Source of the DNA: Acidobacteriota bacterium
GTDB taxonomy: Bacteria > Acidobacteriota > Vicinamibacteria > Marinacidobacterales > Marinacidobacteraceae
Reading direction: 5' to 3'
NCBI GenBank assembly: GCA_022826195.1
Contig: JAJDVI010000073.1
Coordinates: 1 to 64,000, forward strand
Length of the DNA: 64,000 bases
Made by a program: the position numbers and the translations under genes. The notes beneath the pieces are model-generated. The model was not told where the DNA came from and ran no database searches. It saw only the letters and a program-made list of their open reading frames with translations. Positions 19,616 to 28,336 of this stretch are shown one piece after another. Position 1 is the stretch's first letter; every line of letters begins with the position of its first letter.

Positions 19616-20629
19616 TCAGGCCGACTCCGTGGAGAACCCGTGGGCCAGGCGGTCGCGGGGATCCAGCGGGAACTGGTGGAAGCCGGTGACGTGCGCGGAA
19701 CCGGTGATTTCCGGCACCACCGCCTCCCGGTCGCCAACCCGGGTCTCCCCGAGCATCCGCGCGACGAACATCCCGCCGGTCACGCTCTCGATGCGCACCG
19801 AGCGGTCCGGGCCCAGCTCCCCTTTCCGGTGCAGCACTGCCAGGCGGGCGCAGTTGCCGGTGCCGCCCGGCGACCGGTCGAACTGACCCGGCCCGAAGAC
19901 GTGCACGTTCCGATACGTCGCCGCGGAGTTCTCGGGCCGCGCCAGCACGGTGGCAATGTTGATCTGGTCGCTTCCCGGGATCTCCGGATGGCAGACCGGC
20001 AGGGCCCGGTTCGCGGCTTCCCGCACCCGCATTCCCACGTCCACGACCTCGCGCATGTTCCGGAGTGAAACCTCGAGTCCCAGCTCGCCGGCGTCCACCT
20101 GGACGAACCAGTTGCCACCGTAAGCGACGTCGACCGTCAGGCCCCCGATCCCGGGCACTGGCAGCGAGGCGTTCAGGTGCGCCGCGAACGAGGGGACGCC
20201 GCGGAAGGTGACCGAGACGGCGCGGCCGTCTTCGACCGCCACGACCGATTCGACGGGGCCGGCCGGGGTCTCGAAGCGGATGCGGCGGTGCGGGCCCTCA
20301 CCGGCGGCCATCCCCAGCTCGACGAGCGCGCTCGAGACTCCGATGGTCGCGTGACCGCACATGTCCAGGTAACCGCCGTTGTCCATGAAGAACATGCCGA
20401 ACTCGGCGTCCGGACCCGCGGGCTCGGTGAGCACGCATCCGAACATGTCCTTGTGTCCGCGCGGCTCCGAGACGAGCGCGGTGCGCAGGTGGTCGAGATG
20501 GCGACGGAAGGAGTCCCGCTTCGCGGAAACCGAGTCGCCGGCCAGATGGCCGATCCCGCCCGTGATGATCCGGGTGGGTTCTCCCTCGGTGTGGGTGTCC
20601 ACCGCGTTCAGCCAACGGGATGCTCTCAA
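19616..20629 (-). CDS. Proline racemase-superfamily enzyme with atypical second active-site motif
   Basis: A 337-residue member of the proline racemase/hydroxyproline epimerase/trans-3-hydroxyproline dehydratase superfamily. The first catalytic Cys is present in MCGHATIG (Cys91). The second motif reads DRSPGGTGNC (251-260): Gly255 replaces the catalytic Cys (Thr in the dehydratases), with a Cys five positions later. That argues against a standard two-base racemase; a dehydratase or altered activity is possible. The opening DTHTEGEPTR is typical. It starts 4 bases after the stop of an OPA-type transporter gene, suggesting uptake and metabolism of the same amino-acid-like substrate. Confidence 0.85.
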   Translation of the reverse strand: MRASRWLNAVDTHTEGEPTRIITGGIGHLAGDSVSAKRDSFRRHLDHLRTALVSEPRGHKDMFGCVLTEPAGPDAEFGMFFMDNGGYLDMCGHATIGVSSALVELGMAAGEGPHRRIRFETPAGPVESVVAVEDGRAVSVTFRGVPSFAAHLNASLPVPGIGGLTVDVAYGGNWFVQVDAGELGLEVSLRNMREVVDVGMRVREAANRALPVCHPEIPGSDQINIATVLARPENSAATYRNVHVFGPGQFDRSPGGTGNCARLAVLHRKGELGPDRSVRIESVTGGMFVARMLGETRVGDREAVVPEITGSAHVTGFHQFPLDPRDRLAHGFSTESA

Positions 20630-20633
20630 TGCC

Positions 20634-21896
20634 CTACCCCAGGTCCGTTGCCGCGCGCAGCGGCCGGTGGCTCCAGAGCAGCGCGTTCAGAACGGTCGCC
20701 ACCGAAGCCATCGCCACGATGATGCCAAACGCGCCGTCCCAGCCGTAGACATCGATCAGATACCCCATCCCGACGCCCGCGAAGATGGCGCCCGCCGCCC
20801 CGACCCCGTCCACGATCCCTGACGCCGAAGCCGACGCCTCCTTCCCCCCGAAATCCATGACCATGGCCCCCGACATCAGCGAATACGGGCCGTAGAGCGT
20901 GAAGCCCACGAGCCCGAGGGCGGCCGCGAGCCAGGGCCCCTCGGCGACCGGCAGGCGGCTGAAGACGTAGATGGAAAGGGTCAGCACCGCGCACATGACG
21001 GCGAGCACGGGCCCCCGGCGAGCGCCCAGCCGGTCCGACACCCACCCCGCGGTGATCGAGCCGGCCGAACCGAGCAGCGGGAAGAGCGCGGAGGTCGCGG
21101 CCGCGGCGCCGATGCCGGCGCCGGCCTGGACCAGGTAGTCCACCGACCAGCCCCAGAAGCTGTAACGGACGATGGAGAGCAGGACATAGCTCGTGCACAG
21201 GATCCAGAACGCGGGGCTCCGGAGCATCCGGCGGCGCGATCGGCTCCGTTCGCCTGCTGAAGTGGCCGGCGACGGCTGCGCCTCCCGGGGACCCGACGGA
21301 TGCGTCGCCGGCGGCGGCTCGGGTTTGATGAGACTGTAAAGAGCCAGGCCGAACAGGGCGAGCAGGGCGGCGTGCGCCCAGAAGAGTCCCGACCACCCGA
21401 GCGCCACGATCAGCATCGCTGCCGAGGCGCGGGCGAGGAAGTCGCCGAGCTGATAGCTGATGGACATGAAACCCATGACGCGGCCGCTCTCCCGGCTCGG
21501 GTACCAGCGGGCCATGATCGGCATGACCGCGAGCCAGCCCATCGTCTGGAAGTACGCGTTGACCCCCCAGACCGCAACGAAGACGAACAGTTCCCGGCCG
21601 AACCCGAAGGCGGCATTCATCAGCACGGACCCGAACAGCCCGATGAAGAACATCGCCTTGCCACCGATGCGGTCGCCCAGGAAACCGTTCACGAGCTTGG
21701 AGGCCGCGTAGACCGCGAAGTACACGGAGAGGATCAGGCCGACCTGGGTGTTCGAGTAGTCGAAGGCTTCGCCGATGAGCGGCAGCGCCACCGGAACCGT
21801 GACCCGGCCGAGGTAGTAGCCCGCGTAGCCGACGAACAGGAGCGCCGTCAGGAGCAGCCGCGACCGCCGGAAGAAGCTCGGTGAGGCGGCGGGCAT
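20634..21896 (-). CDS. MFS transporter, OPA (GlpT/UhpT-like) type
   Basis: A 420-residue major facilitator with about 12 hydrophobic segments in two halves separated by a Pro/Ser/Arg-rich cytoplasmic loop (about 195-220). The first helix reads GYAGYYLGR, close to the GYA-YYLxR signature of organophosphate:phosphate antiporters, and GFLGDRIGGK matches the MFS loop 2-3 motif. OPA members exchange phosphorylated sugars or glycerol phosphate, but many bacterial ones are uncharacterised. It is first in a two-gene unit with the racemase-like enzyme, so an amino or hydroxy acid substrate is plausible but unproven. Confidence 0.88.
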   Translation of the reverse strand: MPAASPSFFRRSRLLLTALLFVGYAGYYLGRVTVPVALPLIGEAFDYSNTQVGLILSVYFAVYAASKLVNGFLGDRIGGKAMFFIGLFGSVLMNAAFGFGRELFVFVAVWGVNAYFQTMGWLAVMPIMARWYPSRESGRVMGFMSISYQLGDFLARASAAMLIVALGWSGLFWAHAALLALFGLALYSLIKPEPPPATHPSGPREAQPSPATSAGERSRSRRRMLRSPAFWILCTSYVLLSIVRYSFWGWSVDYLVQAGAGIGAAAATSALFPLLGSAGSITAGWVSDRLGARRGPVLAVMCAVLTLSIYVFSRLPVAEGPWLAAALGLVGFTLYGPYSLMSGAMVMDFGGKEASASASGIVDGVGAAGAIFAGVGMGYLIDVYGWDGAFGIIVAMASVATVLNALLWSHRPLRAATDLG

Positions 21897-21917
21897 CTCA
21901 GCAGCCGCCGAGGCCGA

Positions 21918-23621
21918 TCAGTACTTCCACCCGCGAGTGTCGGCGCCGGGCGGCGCGTACCTCGTGAGGTGCGCCGCCATCTCCCGGAACAGCTCCGCGT
22001 TCGTGATCGGCGTCCAGCCGTGTCCCTTGTTGGGCCGTCCGTAGCGGAACGACCCCCCGTAGTAGGGGCTCTCGGTGGCCTCCAGGAACTCCTCGATGAG
22101 ATAGACGGGGTGGTTGAAGTAGTAGTTGTCCATGTCTCCGCAGATGAAGTGGAGTTTGCCCACCAGGCCGGGGCCGATCTCTCCCCAGTTCGTCTCGAGG
22201 TAGTGGCGCAGGTCGTAGCCGTTCTCCCGCCAGTAGCGCGCCACCTCGTGGTCAATGACACCGGTCCGCTTGTCCCAGAGCGGACGGGGATAGCCGTCGT
22301 CGCCGACGGGCCCGAACGACGCTTCCCACGCCTCCAGATAGTCGGTGGACCTGCCGCGGCTGCCCAGCACGGACGCCAGCCGGCTGAGCTCGCGAATGCT
22401 CTGGAGGGGCTGACCGTCGTCACCGCGGAACGCGTAGCGCTCGGGTGCGAGCTGTCCGTCGCGCCAGCCTGGCGCCCGGAAGGCGTTGTCGTCCTCGTAG
22501 ATGTTGATGAGGAAGAAACGGCGAAAGTCGATGGGATCCGGGTAGAAGACCCAGGCGCCCCCGAATTCGTTCGGGCGGTGCGCCTGGAGGGCGAGCGCCT
22601 CGTAGCCACCGGTGGATCCGCCCGTCAGCAGGCGCGCCCAACCCCCGGGGATCATCCGGAACCGCTCCTCGAGATACGGGATCAACTCGGTCATGAGGGC
22701 GTCCTGGTAGGGACCGTTGTTCGCCGAATTCACGGCGTAGGAGTCGTCGAAATAAGGGGTCGGGTGCTGGAAGGTGACCGCGATCATCCGCGGGAAGCCC
22801 GGAGAGCGCCAGGACTCGAAGAACTCGAATCCGTTCTCGACGCCGCGCGCCTGCCGGGCGGCGCGGGCCGCCGGGGTCTCGTCCAGGGGCTCCGATGAGA
22901 AACCGAACGGCGGATCAAGGCTGAAATGGCCCTGCTGGTAGACCGTCGGGTACCGGGTGTCGGGATGGGAGTCGTACCCCTCGGGCAGCAGCACGGTGGC
23001 CCCGAGAAAGACCGGCTGACCCCAGAACTCGCTGAGCAGCGGGCTCTGGAACTTCACCCGGCGAACCCACTCGTCGTCCGGCGGCACTTCGATCGGCGGC
23101 AACTCCTCGACCACCTGGAGCCGGACGGAGAACCCGCTCGCCGGATCGAGCCGGACCCGCTGCGCGTCGCTGAGCAGGGTGCCCGGCGCCCAGTTGAAGT
23201 GCTGCCCCTCCCACTCGTCCCGGTGCGCCCAGATCACGTGGCCGTCGGCCCGGTGGAACTCGGTGTACGGGACGAGGAGGGCCTGGGCGTAGTAGTCGCC
23301 GGCGGGGAGTTCGCGCAGGCTCGCCACCGGATAGCCAAGCGTCGAACCGTCGATCACCGCCGGCTCGTCGGGCCCGAGCCCCACAACGTCCATCGCGAAG
23401 AACGGGACGCCGCGGGCGCTGGAAACCGGCTGGTGACCGAGGCTCCGCTGCCGGACCGCCCCAATGTCCGGCTCCGTCCCGATGACCACGTAGGCCCGGC
23501 CGGTGATCGGTCCTTCGTGAAGCTCCGCCGGGAAGGAGATCTCGAAGCGTGTTTCGGCCGGGCCGGAAGCACAGCCAGCGGACCCGATGAGGCTGGCGAC
23601 CAGGAGACAGGGACGGGTCAC
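21918..23621 (-). CDS. Putative esterase lipoprotein (alpha/beta hydrolase)
   Basis: A 567-residue predicted lipoprotein (lipobox SAGC, Cys17). The first 180 residues look like a beta-rich domain, and the rest matches the enterochelin-esterase-like alpha/beta hydrolases: LLPEGYDS opening, a GxSxG nucleophile elbow GGSTGG (Ser336) and a late GHGW that may hold the catalytic His (about 537). The GTG start has GAAGGAG about 12 bases upstream and overlaps the stop of a possible 38-codon ORF by four bases (GTGA). It is divergent from the sterol-methyltransferase-like gene. Substrate unknown. Confidence 0.82.
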   Translation of the reverse strand: MTRPCLLVASLIGSAGCASGPAETRFEISFPAELHEGPITGRAYVVIGTEPDIGAVRQRSLGHQPVSSARGVPFFAMDVVGLGPDEPAVIDGSTLGYPVASLRELPAGDYYAQALLVPYTEFHRADGHVIWAHRDEWEGQHFNWAPGTLLSDAQRVRLDPASGFSVRLQVVEELPPIEVPPDDEWVRRVKFQSPLLSEFWGQPVFLGATVLLPEGYDSHPDTRYPTVYQQGHFSLDPPFGFSSEPLDETPAARAARQARGVENGFEFFESWRSPGFPRMIAVTFQHPTPYFDDSYAVNSANNGPYQDALMTELIPYLEERFRMIPGGWARLLTGGSTGGYEALALQAHRPNEFGGAWVFYPDPIDFRRFFLINIYEDDNAFRAPGWRDGQLAPERYAFRGDDGQPLQSIRELSRLASVLGSRGRSTDYLEAWEASFGPVGDDGYPRPLWDKRTGVIDHEVARYWRENGYDLRHYLETNWGEIGPGLVGKLHFICGDMDNYYFNHPVYLIEEFLEATESPYYGGSFRYGRPNKGHGWTPITNAELFREMAAHLTRYAPPGADTRGWKY

Positions 23622-23734
23622 CGGCCGGGGCCGGCTCCTTCACGGCGATGACCAGAGCCTCCGGAGAGCACCCCGGATCCGGAGGGCTCGTCGTAGCGCG
23701 CCACAATCAGAGAGGTTCGGCGTTTCATGCGCAT
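23618..23734 (-). CDS. Possible 38-codon leader ORF coupled to the esterase gene
   Basis: A short frame starts with ATG preceded by GAAGGAGA at good spacing and stops in TGA that overlaps the GTG of the esterase gene (GTGA). Its product is basic and Gly/Ser-rich with no signal peptide. The ribosome-binding site is stronger than that of the esterase, so it could serve translational coupling. It is short and unlike anything I recognise, so it may be fortuitous. Confidence 0.3.
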   Translation of the reverse strand: MRMKRRTSLIVARYDEPSGSGVLSGGSGHRREGAGPGR

Positions 23735-23972
23735 CCGTCCATCTCCTTCGGCGTGCTGCCGGAGTCTGCAACGCCTCCAGTAGACTATCCACTGCCTTGG
23801 GGGGGAGGGAAGTCCGGGTTCCGGCTCACGTTGTGGCGATGCGCCCTCCGTCCCCGCGACCACTGACGGAACCGCGACGCGCGGACCCCCGTCCTCAGCC
23901 GCCCCCGGTGCGAAGAGCCGGTTTCGCAGATCCGCGTGAACTGCGAGAGCCGGAACCGGACCAGAACCCTCC
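23735..23972. promoter_or_regulatory. Divergent intergenic region between esterase and methyltransferase genes
   Basis: These 238 bases must hold the promoters of the minus-strand esterase unit and the plus-strand methyltransferase gene. I could not identify convincing -35/-10 pairs, operators or a riboswitch. The methyltransferase GTG has no clear Shine-Dalgarno immediately upstream. Confidence 0.3.
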
Positions 23973-25028
23973 GTGAAGTTCACCGGACAGATCCGTGGGC
24001 TATCCGATGGGTTGAGAACCGCGCTCGGCGGATCAAACGTCACGAACCGGGTGCGGGACTTCGAAGGATGGACCGACAGGGCATCCCCCCAGGACGATGC
24101 CGACGGGGGATACGACCACACGGGGACCGTCAGGGAGTACTACGACCTTTGTGGCGAGTTCATGGTTTTCGGTTGGGGGGAATCCCTGCACTTTGCCCCG
24201 CTGTCGCCTGGCGAAAGCCTGGAGGAATCCCAGATCCGGCACCAGAGACTCATGATCTCCAGGCTTGAGCTGCGTCAGGGGATGACGGTCGTGGATGTCG
24301 GATGCGGGATCGGCGGTCCGATGCGCCGCGTGGCGAGGGAGGCTGGAGTCCGCGTTGTCGGGATCAACGCCAGTGACGTCCAGTGCAACAAAGCCAGGCG
24401 TCTGAACGCGGCAGCGGGGCTCGCGGACCTGACCGAATGCCTTCAGTGCAGCTTCATGGAGATGAGCGCAATCGCGGACCGGACCTTCGACCGCGGCTAC
24501 GCGATCGAATCAACGTGCCACGCGGACGACAAGGTGGGCGCGTTCGCCGAAATCTACCGGGTCCTGAAACCGGGAGCCCTCTTCTGGGGCCAGGAAATGT
24601 GCATGACAGGCAGGTACAACCCCGGGGACAAGCAGCACCGCGCCACCAAGCGGGAGCTCATGCAAGGCATCGCGCTCAAGGACATCGCTACGTTCGGGGA
24701 AGTGGACCGGGCGCTCGAAACCGCAGGATTCGAAGTCGTGGAGAGCGGGGACCGCGCCGCCTCCGAGCTCCGTCCGGGCGCGCCGTGGTATCAGCCCATG
24801 GAAACCCGGCCCGGGCTGCCCGGCAGCGCTTTCCGCCGGAGTCCGATGGGCCTCAAGGCGGTGCGGTGGGGAATCCGGATGGGCGAGTTCTTCGGCGCGT
24901 TCCCGAATGGCTCGGCGGAGGTATTCACACTCCTGGACCGGGCCGCGAAAGCCTACGTCGCGGGGGGCAGAGCGGGGATCTTCACGCCCCTCTACTGTTT
25001 CGTGGCGCGCCGCCCTCTTGCGGGTTAG
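23973..25028 (+). CDS. Sterol 24-C-methyltransferase-like (Erg6/SMT family) SAM methyltransferase
   Basis: A 351-residue homologue of eukaryotic sterol C24-methyltransferase, which adds a methyl from SAM to the sterol side chain. Visible motifs: the aromatic sterol-binding region I YYDLCGEFMVFGWGESLHFA (56-75); SAM motif I VVDVGCGIGGP (106-116); YAIESTCHA (176-184), nearly identical to the yeast Erg6 block; EIYRVLKPG; PWYQPM; and a Sterol_MT_C tail ending FTPLYCFVARRP. The C-terminal domain sets it apart from generic UbiE-like enzymes. Length fits the family (about 340-380). It is convergent with the RND pump and next to P450, FAD and Rieske genes. The substrate could be another polycyclic isoprenoid. 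Confidence 0.9.
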   Translation: MKFTGQIRGLSDGLRTALGGSNVTNRVRDFEGWTDRASPQDDADGGYDHTGTVREYYDLCGEFMVFGWGESLHFAPLSPGESLEESQIRHQRLMISRLELRQGMTVVDVGCGIGGPMRRVAREAGVRVVGINASDVQCNKARRLNAAAGLADLTECLQCSFMEMSAIADRTFDRGYAIESTCHADDKVGAFAEIYRVLKPGALFWGQEMCMTGRYNPGDKQHRATKRELMQGIALKDIATFGEVDRALETAGFEVVESGDRAASELRPGAPWYQPMETRPGLPGSAFRRSPMGLKAVRWGIRMGEFFGAFPNGSAEVFTLLDRAAKAYVAGGRAGIFTPLYCFVARRPLAG

Positions 25029-25029
25029 C

Positions 25030-25056
25030 AGCCGAGCCACTTCGGGGCGCTCGGCT
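25030..25056. terminator. Candidate bidirectional hairpin between methyltransferase and RND genes
   Basis: AGCCGAG (25030-25036) and CTCGGCT (25050-25056) form a 7-bp stem with a 13-base loop in the 37-base gap between two convergent genes. There is no U-tract; assignment rests on position and symmetry. Confidence 0.4.
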
Positions 25057-25065
25057 CGCCGCCCG

Positions 25066-28000
25066 TCAACCGGATGCTTCGCCGGCCAGTTCGCGCCGGG
25101 CCGCGGTGAGGCGCAGATGGAGCGAGGAAAGCGCGGGCACCAGAAACATGATGATCACCGTGGTGAAGAGGATGCCGCAACCGATCGAGGCGGAGAAGGG
25201 AACAAAGAACTGCGCCTGAATCGCGTCCTCGAGAATCAGGGGGGTGAAACCCAGGAAGGTCGTCAGGGAAGTCAGCATGATCGGCCGAAAGCGTCCTTTC
25301 GCACCCTCGATGATCGCGGTTCGCACCGGGATGCCGTCCCGGAGCTTCTGGTCGGTGAAATCGATCATCACCAGGGAGTCGTTGACGACCACGCCGGCGA
25401 GCCCGAAGATCCCGACAAAGGACTCCGCGCTGACGGCGACGCCCAGCATCCAGTGACCCAGGATCACGCCGATGAATCCGAACGGGATGATCGCCATGAC
25501 GATGAACGGCTTGGTGTAGGAGCGCAGCGGAATGGCCAGCAGCGCGAAGATCAGGAGCAGCGCAATCACGAATCCGCGATAGAGACCGCCGAGCGAGTCG
25601 AGCTGCTGTTGCTGTTCCCCCCCGAAGGTATAGGTCAGTTCCGGGTTCTCCGCGATGAGCCCCGCCAGGATGGTGTTCTCCAGAATGTCGTTGGCGGCCG
25701 CCGCGGAAACCACACTCGGGTCCACGTCCGCGCTGACCGTGACGATGCGCTGGCCGTCCTGGCGCCGAATCGCGGGCGGCGAGGTGCCCGCACGCAGCGC
25801 GGCCACCCGGCTGACCGGCACGTCGGCGCCGGATGGGGTACGGAGCCGATAGCTCTCAACGTCGGTAATCGCGTTCCGCTGCTCCTCGGGCAGCCGTACG
25901 TAAACGCGAACTTCCTCACGTCCCCGCTGCACCCGCACGGCTTCCGCACCAAAAAAGGCGGCTCGCGTCTGCCAGGCAAGATCGTCAAGCGTCAGCCCGA
26001 GGGTCCGCGCTTCGGGAAGTAGTCCCACCTGGACTTCCGGAATCCCGGGAGTGTGGTCCGAGCGGATGTCGAAGACGCCTCCGACTCCGCCGAGGTCGGT
26101 GACGGTGGAATCTGCGATCGTGGTCAACCGTTCCGGATCCGGGTGGGAGAGCGCGGCTTCGACCGGGTTGCCCAGGGTGTAGATCTCGCTGATGAAAGTG
26201 ACCGCGCGCGCCTGGGGCAGGACACCCACCTCCTCGCGCCATGCCTGGACGACGTCTCCCGAAGTGATACTTCGCTGCTGCGCGCTCAGGAGCTTGAACT
26301 CGATGGTGGCGACATTGGCTTCCGGGTTCAGGGTCGGCGAGGGGTTGAGGCCTCCGGTTTCGATCCGCGACCGCTGGCCGACGACGACCGTTACCCCGGA
26401 CAGCAGCGGAGGCGCGTCGGCGGGCCGGGTTTCGGAAAGCCGCTCCACGGCCCGGCGGCCGGCTGATTCCAGGTGTTGCGCCACGGCGTACGTCTCCGGC
26501 GCGGTCGTGCCGTCCGGCATCTCGAGGGTGGCGATCGCGAAGTCGCCTTCGACCTTCGTTGCGAAGGTCGTCGGAACGATGCCGGCCGGAAGGAGGGAAA
26601 TGCTCAGGACGAGCAGCGCAACGGCCGCCGAGACCGTCACCCCGGGCCAGTCCGTCGCGAGCTGGATCCCGCGATCCAGGGGCCCCTGCACGAAGTTGTT
26701 CAACCCGGCATCGACACGGTTCTGGATCCGGGCGACGAATCGTTCCATGCCCGTCCCGGGCGCCCAGTCCGGGCCGTGCAGATGATGGGACAGATGGTTG
26801 GGCAGCACCAGCAGCGATTCGACCAGCGAAAAGAGCAGCGTGGCGATGGCGATGATCGGCAGGGCCTTCCACACCTCTCCGAACCCCGCGGGTATGAAGA
26901 GCAGCGGAAGGAACGCCGCGATCGTCGTCAGCACCGCGAAGACCAGCGGCACCTTGATGCGTCGCGCACCCCGGATGGCCGCAACGACCCCTGGCGTACC
27001 ACGCTTTCGTTCCAGGTGGATGTGCTCGGAGACCACGATCGCATCGTCGACGACGATGCCGATGGCCAGCACGAACGCGAACAGCGACACCTCATGGAGC
27101 GGGATGTCGAACACCATCATGGCGGCCAGGGCGCCGATCGCGGAAACGCCGAGGCCGACGGCGACCCAGAACGCCAGCCGGAGCTGGAGAAAGAGGCCCA
27201 ACGCGATCAGGACCAGCAACAGCCCCAGGGCTCCATTCTTGAGGAGAATGAGGGCGCGTTCCCCGAAGACCGAAGAGTCGTCGTTCCAGATGCTGACGCC
27301 GACGCCGTCCGGGAGCGAGGGGACGATCTCGTTCGCGACGTGATCCCGAACGGCGCGCGCCACGTCCATGACCCTCTGGCCGTCAGCTCGCGAGACCTCG
27401 ACGAACACCGCGGGGTAGCCGTCGTGCCGGACGAGCAGACCTGAGTCCTGAAAGCCGTCGCGCACGTCGGCAATGTCACCCAGACGCACCACGGCGCCGT
27501 CAGAGCCCGCGAGGACTACGATCTCTTCGAAATCCTGCTGACCGTAACTCTGACCGAGGGTCCGGATCCGCACCTGGGACCGCTCGGTGTCGATGCTGCC
27601 CGCGGACAGGTCCAGGGAACCGCGGCGAATCGCATTCGCGATGTCCGTCAGCGTGAGCCGAAGGGCCCGCAGCCGCTCCAGCGGCACCTCGATCGAGATC
27701 TCGTAGTTGCGCACCCCGGTGGTCTCGACCAGGGACACGTCCGGGAGCGCCGCGAGATCGTCCTCGATCCGGTAGGCGAGCTCCTTCAGCGAACGCTCCG
27801 GCACGTCGCCGTAGAGGATGAGGCGCATCATGCTCTGCGCGTTCGTCATCTCCCGGATCCGAGGCCGCTCGGCGCCGCCCGGGAACGTCTGAATCCGCCC
27901 GACGGCCGACTCGATTTCATCCTTCTTGGCGCCCATGTCCGTGCCCGAGTTGACCTCGACCCTGACGGACGCCATCCCCGGGGCCGCCACGGACCGGACC

Positions 28001-28269
28001 GTCTTCACGTCGGCCAGTCCCCGGACCTCGTCCTCGATCTTGACGACGATGGCCTCCTCCACCTCCTCGGGCGTGGCGCCGGGGAACGGCACGGAGATCT
28101 CGAACTGGTTGAAGGGCACCGTGGGCCACCCTTCCTGCTCGAGGCCGGTGAACGACACGAGGCCCACCGCGAGGATGCCGAACATCAACAGATTCGAGGC
28201 CACGCCGTTGCTCGCCATGTAGGCGATGGGGCCCCCGGGTTCGGCGTGGTTGCTTCGGTTCGAACTCAT
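25066..28269 (-). CDS. RND (AcrB/HAE1-like) efflux permease
   Basis: A 1067-residue inner-membrane proton-driven RND pump with the usual plan: an N-terminal helix, large periplasmic loop, a cluster of helices, a second large loop and a final helix block. The helix-4 motif GIVVDDAIVV carries the two Asp of the proton relay, and PGATPEEVEEAI in the first porter loop is typical. It is encoded 67 bases downstream of the GPP34-P450 gene, while its probable partners, an adaptor and a TolC-like protein, lie 4.8 kb away (33045-35788) on the same strand. Context suggests transport of a product or substrate of the adjacent lipid-modifying enzymes, but drug export cannot be excluded. Confidence 0.92.
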   Translation of the reverse strand: MSSNRSNHAEPGGPIAYMASNGVASNLLMFGILAVGLVSFTGLEQEGWPTVPFNQFEISVPFPGATPEEVEEAIVVKIEDEVRGLADVKTVRSVAAPGMASVRVEVNSGTDMGAKKDEIESAVGRIQTFPGGAERPRIREMTNAQSMMRLILYGDVPERSLKELAYRIEDDLAALPDVSLVETTGVRNYEISIEVPLERLRALRLTLTDIANAIRRGSLDLSAGSIDTERSQVRIRTLGQSYGQQDFEEIVVLAGSDGAVVRLGDIADVRDGFQDSGLLVRHDGYPAVFVEVSRADGQRVMDVARAVRDHVANEIVPSLPDGVGVSIWNDDSSVFGERALILLKNGALGLLLVLIALGLFLQLRLAFWVAVGLGVSAIGALAAMMVFDIPLHEVSLFAFVLAIGIVVDDAIVVSEHIHLERKRGTPGVVAAIRGARRIKVPLVFAVLTTIAAFLPLLFIPAGFGEVWKALPIIAIATLLFSLVESLLVLPNHLSHHLHGPDWAPGTGMERFVARIQNRVDAGLNNFVQGPLDRGIQLATDWPGVTVSAAVALLVLSISLLPAGIVPTTFATKVEGDFAIATLEMPDGTTAPETYAVAQHLESAGRRAVERLSETRPADAPPLLSGVTVVVGQRSRIETGGLNPSPTLNPEANVATIEFKLLSAQQRSITSGDVVQAWREEVGVLPQARAVTFISEIYTLGNPVEAALSHPDPERLTTIADSTVTDLGGVGGVFDIRSDHTPGIPEVQVGLLPEARTLGLTLDDLAWQTRAAFFGAEAVRVQRGREEVRVYVRLPEEQRNAITDVESYRLRTPSGADVPVSRVAALRAGTSPPAIRRQDGQRIVTVSADVDPSVVSAAAANDILENTILAGLIAENPELTYTFGGEQQQQLDSLGGLYRGFVIALLLIFALLAIPLRSYTKPFIVMAIIPFGFIGVILGHWMLGVAVSAESFVGIFGLAGVVVNDSLVMIDFTDQKLRDGIPVRTAIIEGAKGRFRPIMLTSLTTFLGFTPLILEDAIQAQFFVPFSASIGCGILFTTVIIMFLVPALSSLHLRLTAARRELAGEASG

Positions 28270-28336
28270 CGGGAAGGGTCGGAGCGGCCCCGGAGAAGTA
28301 CTCGCTTGCCGGCCGAGCCGCTACCCGCCTTCGCGC

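Noticed and set aside
25066-28269. Naming the RND pump a BstA sterol transporter
   Set aside because: It shows general AcrB/HAE1 features and has OMF and adaptor partners, and I cannot verify BstA-specific residues by eye.
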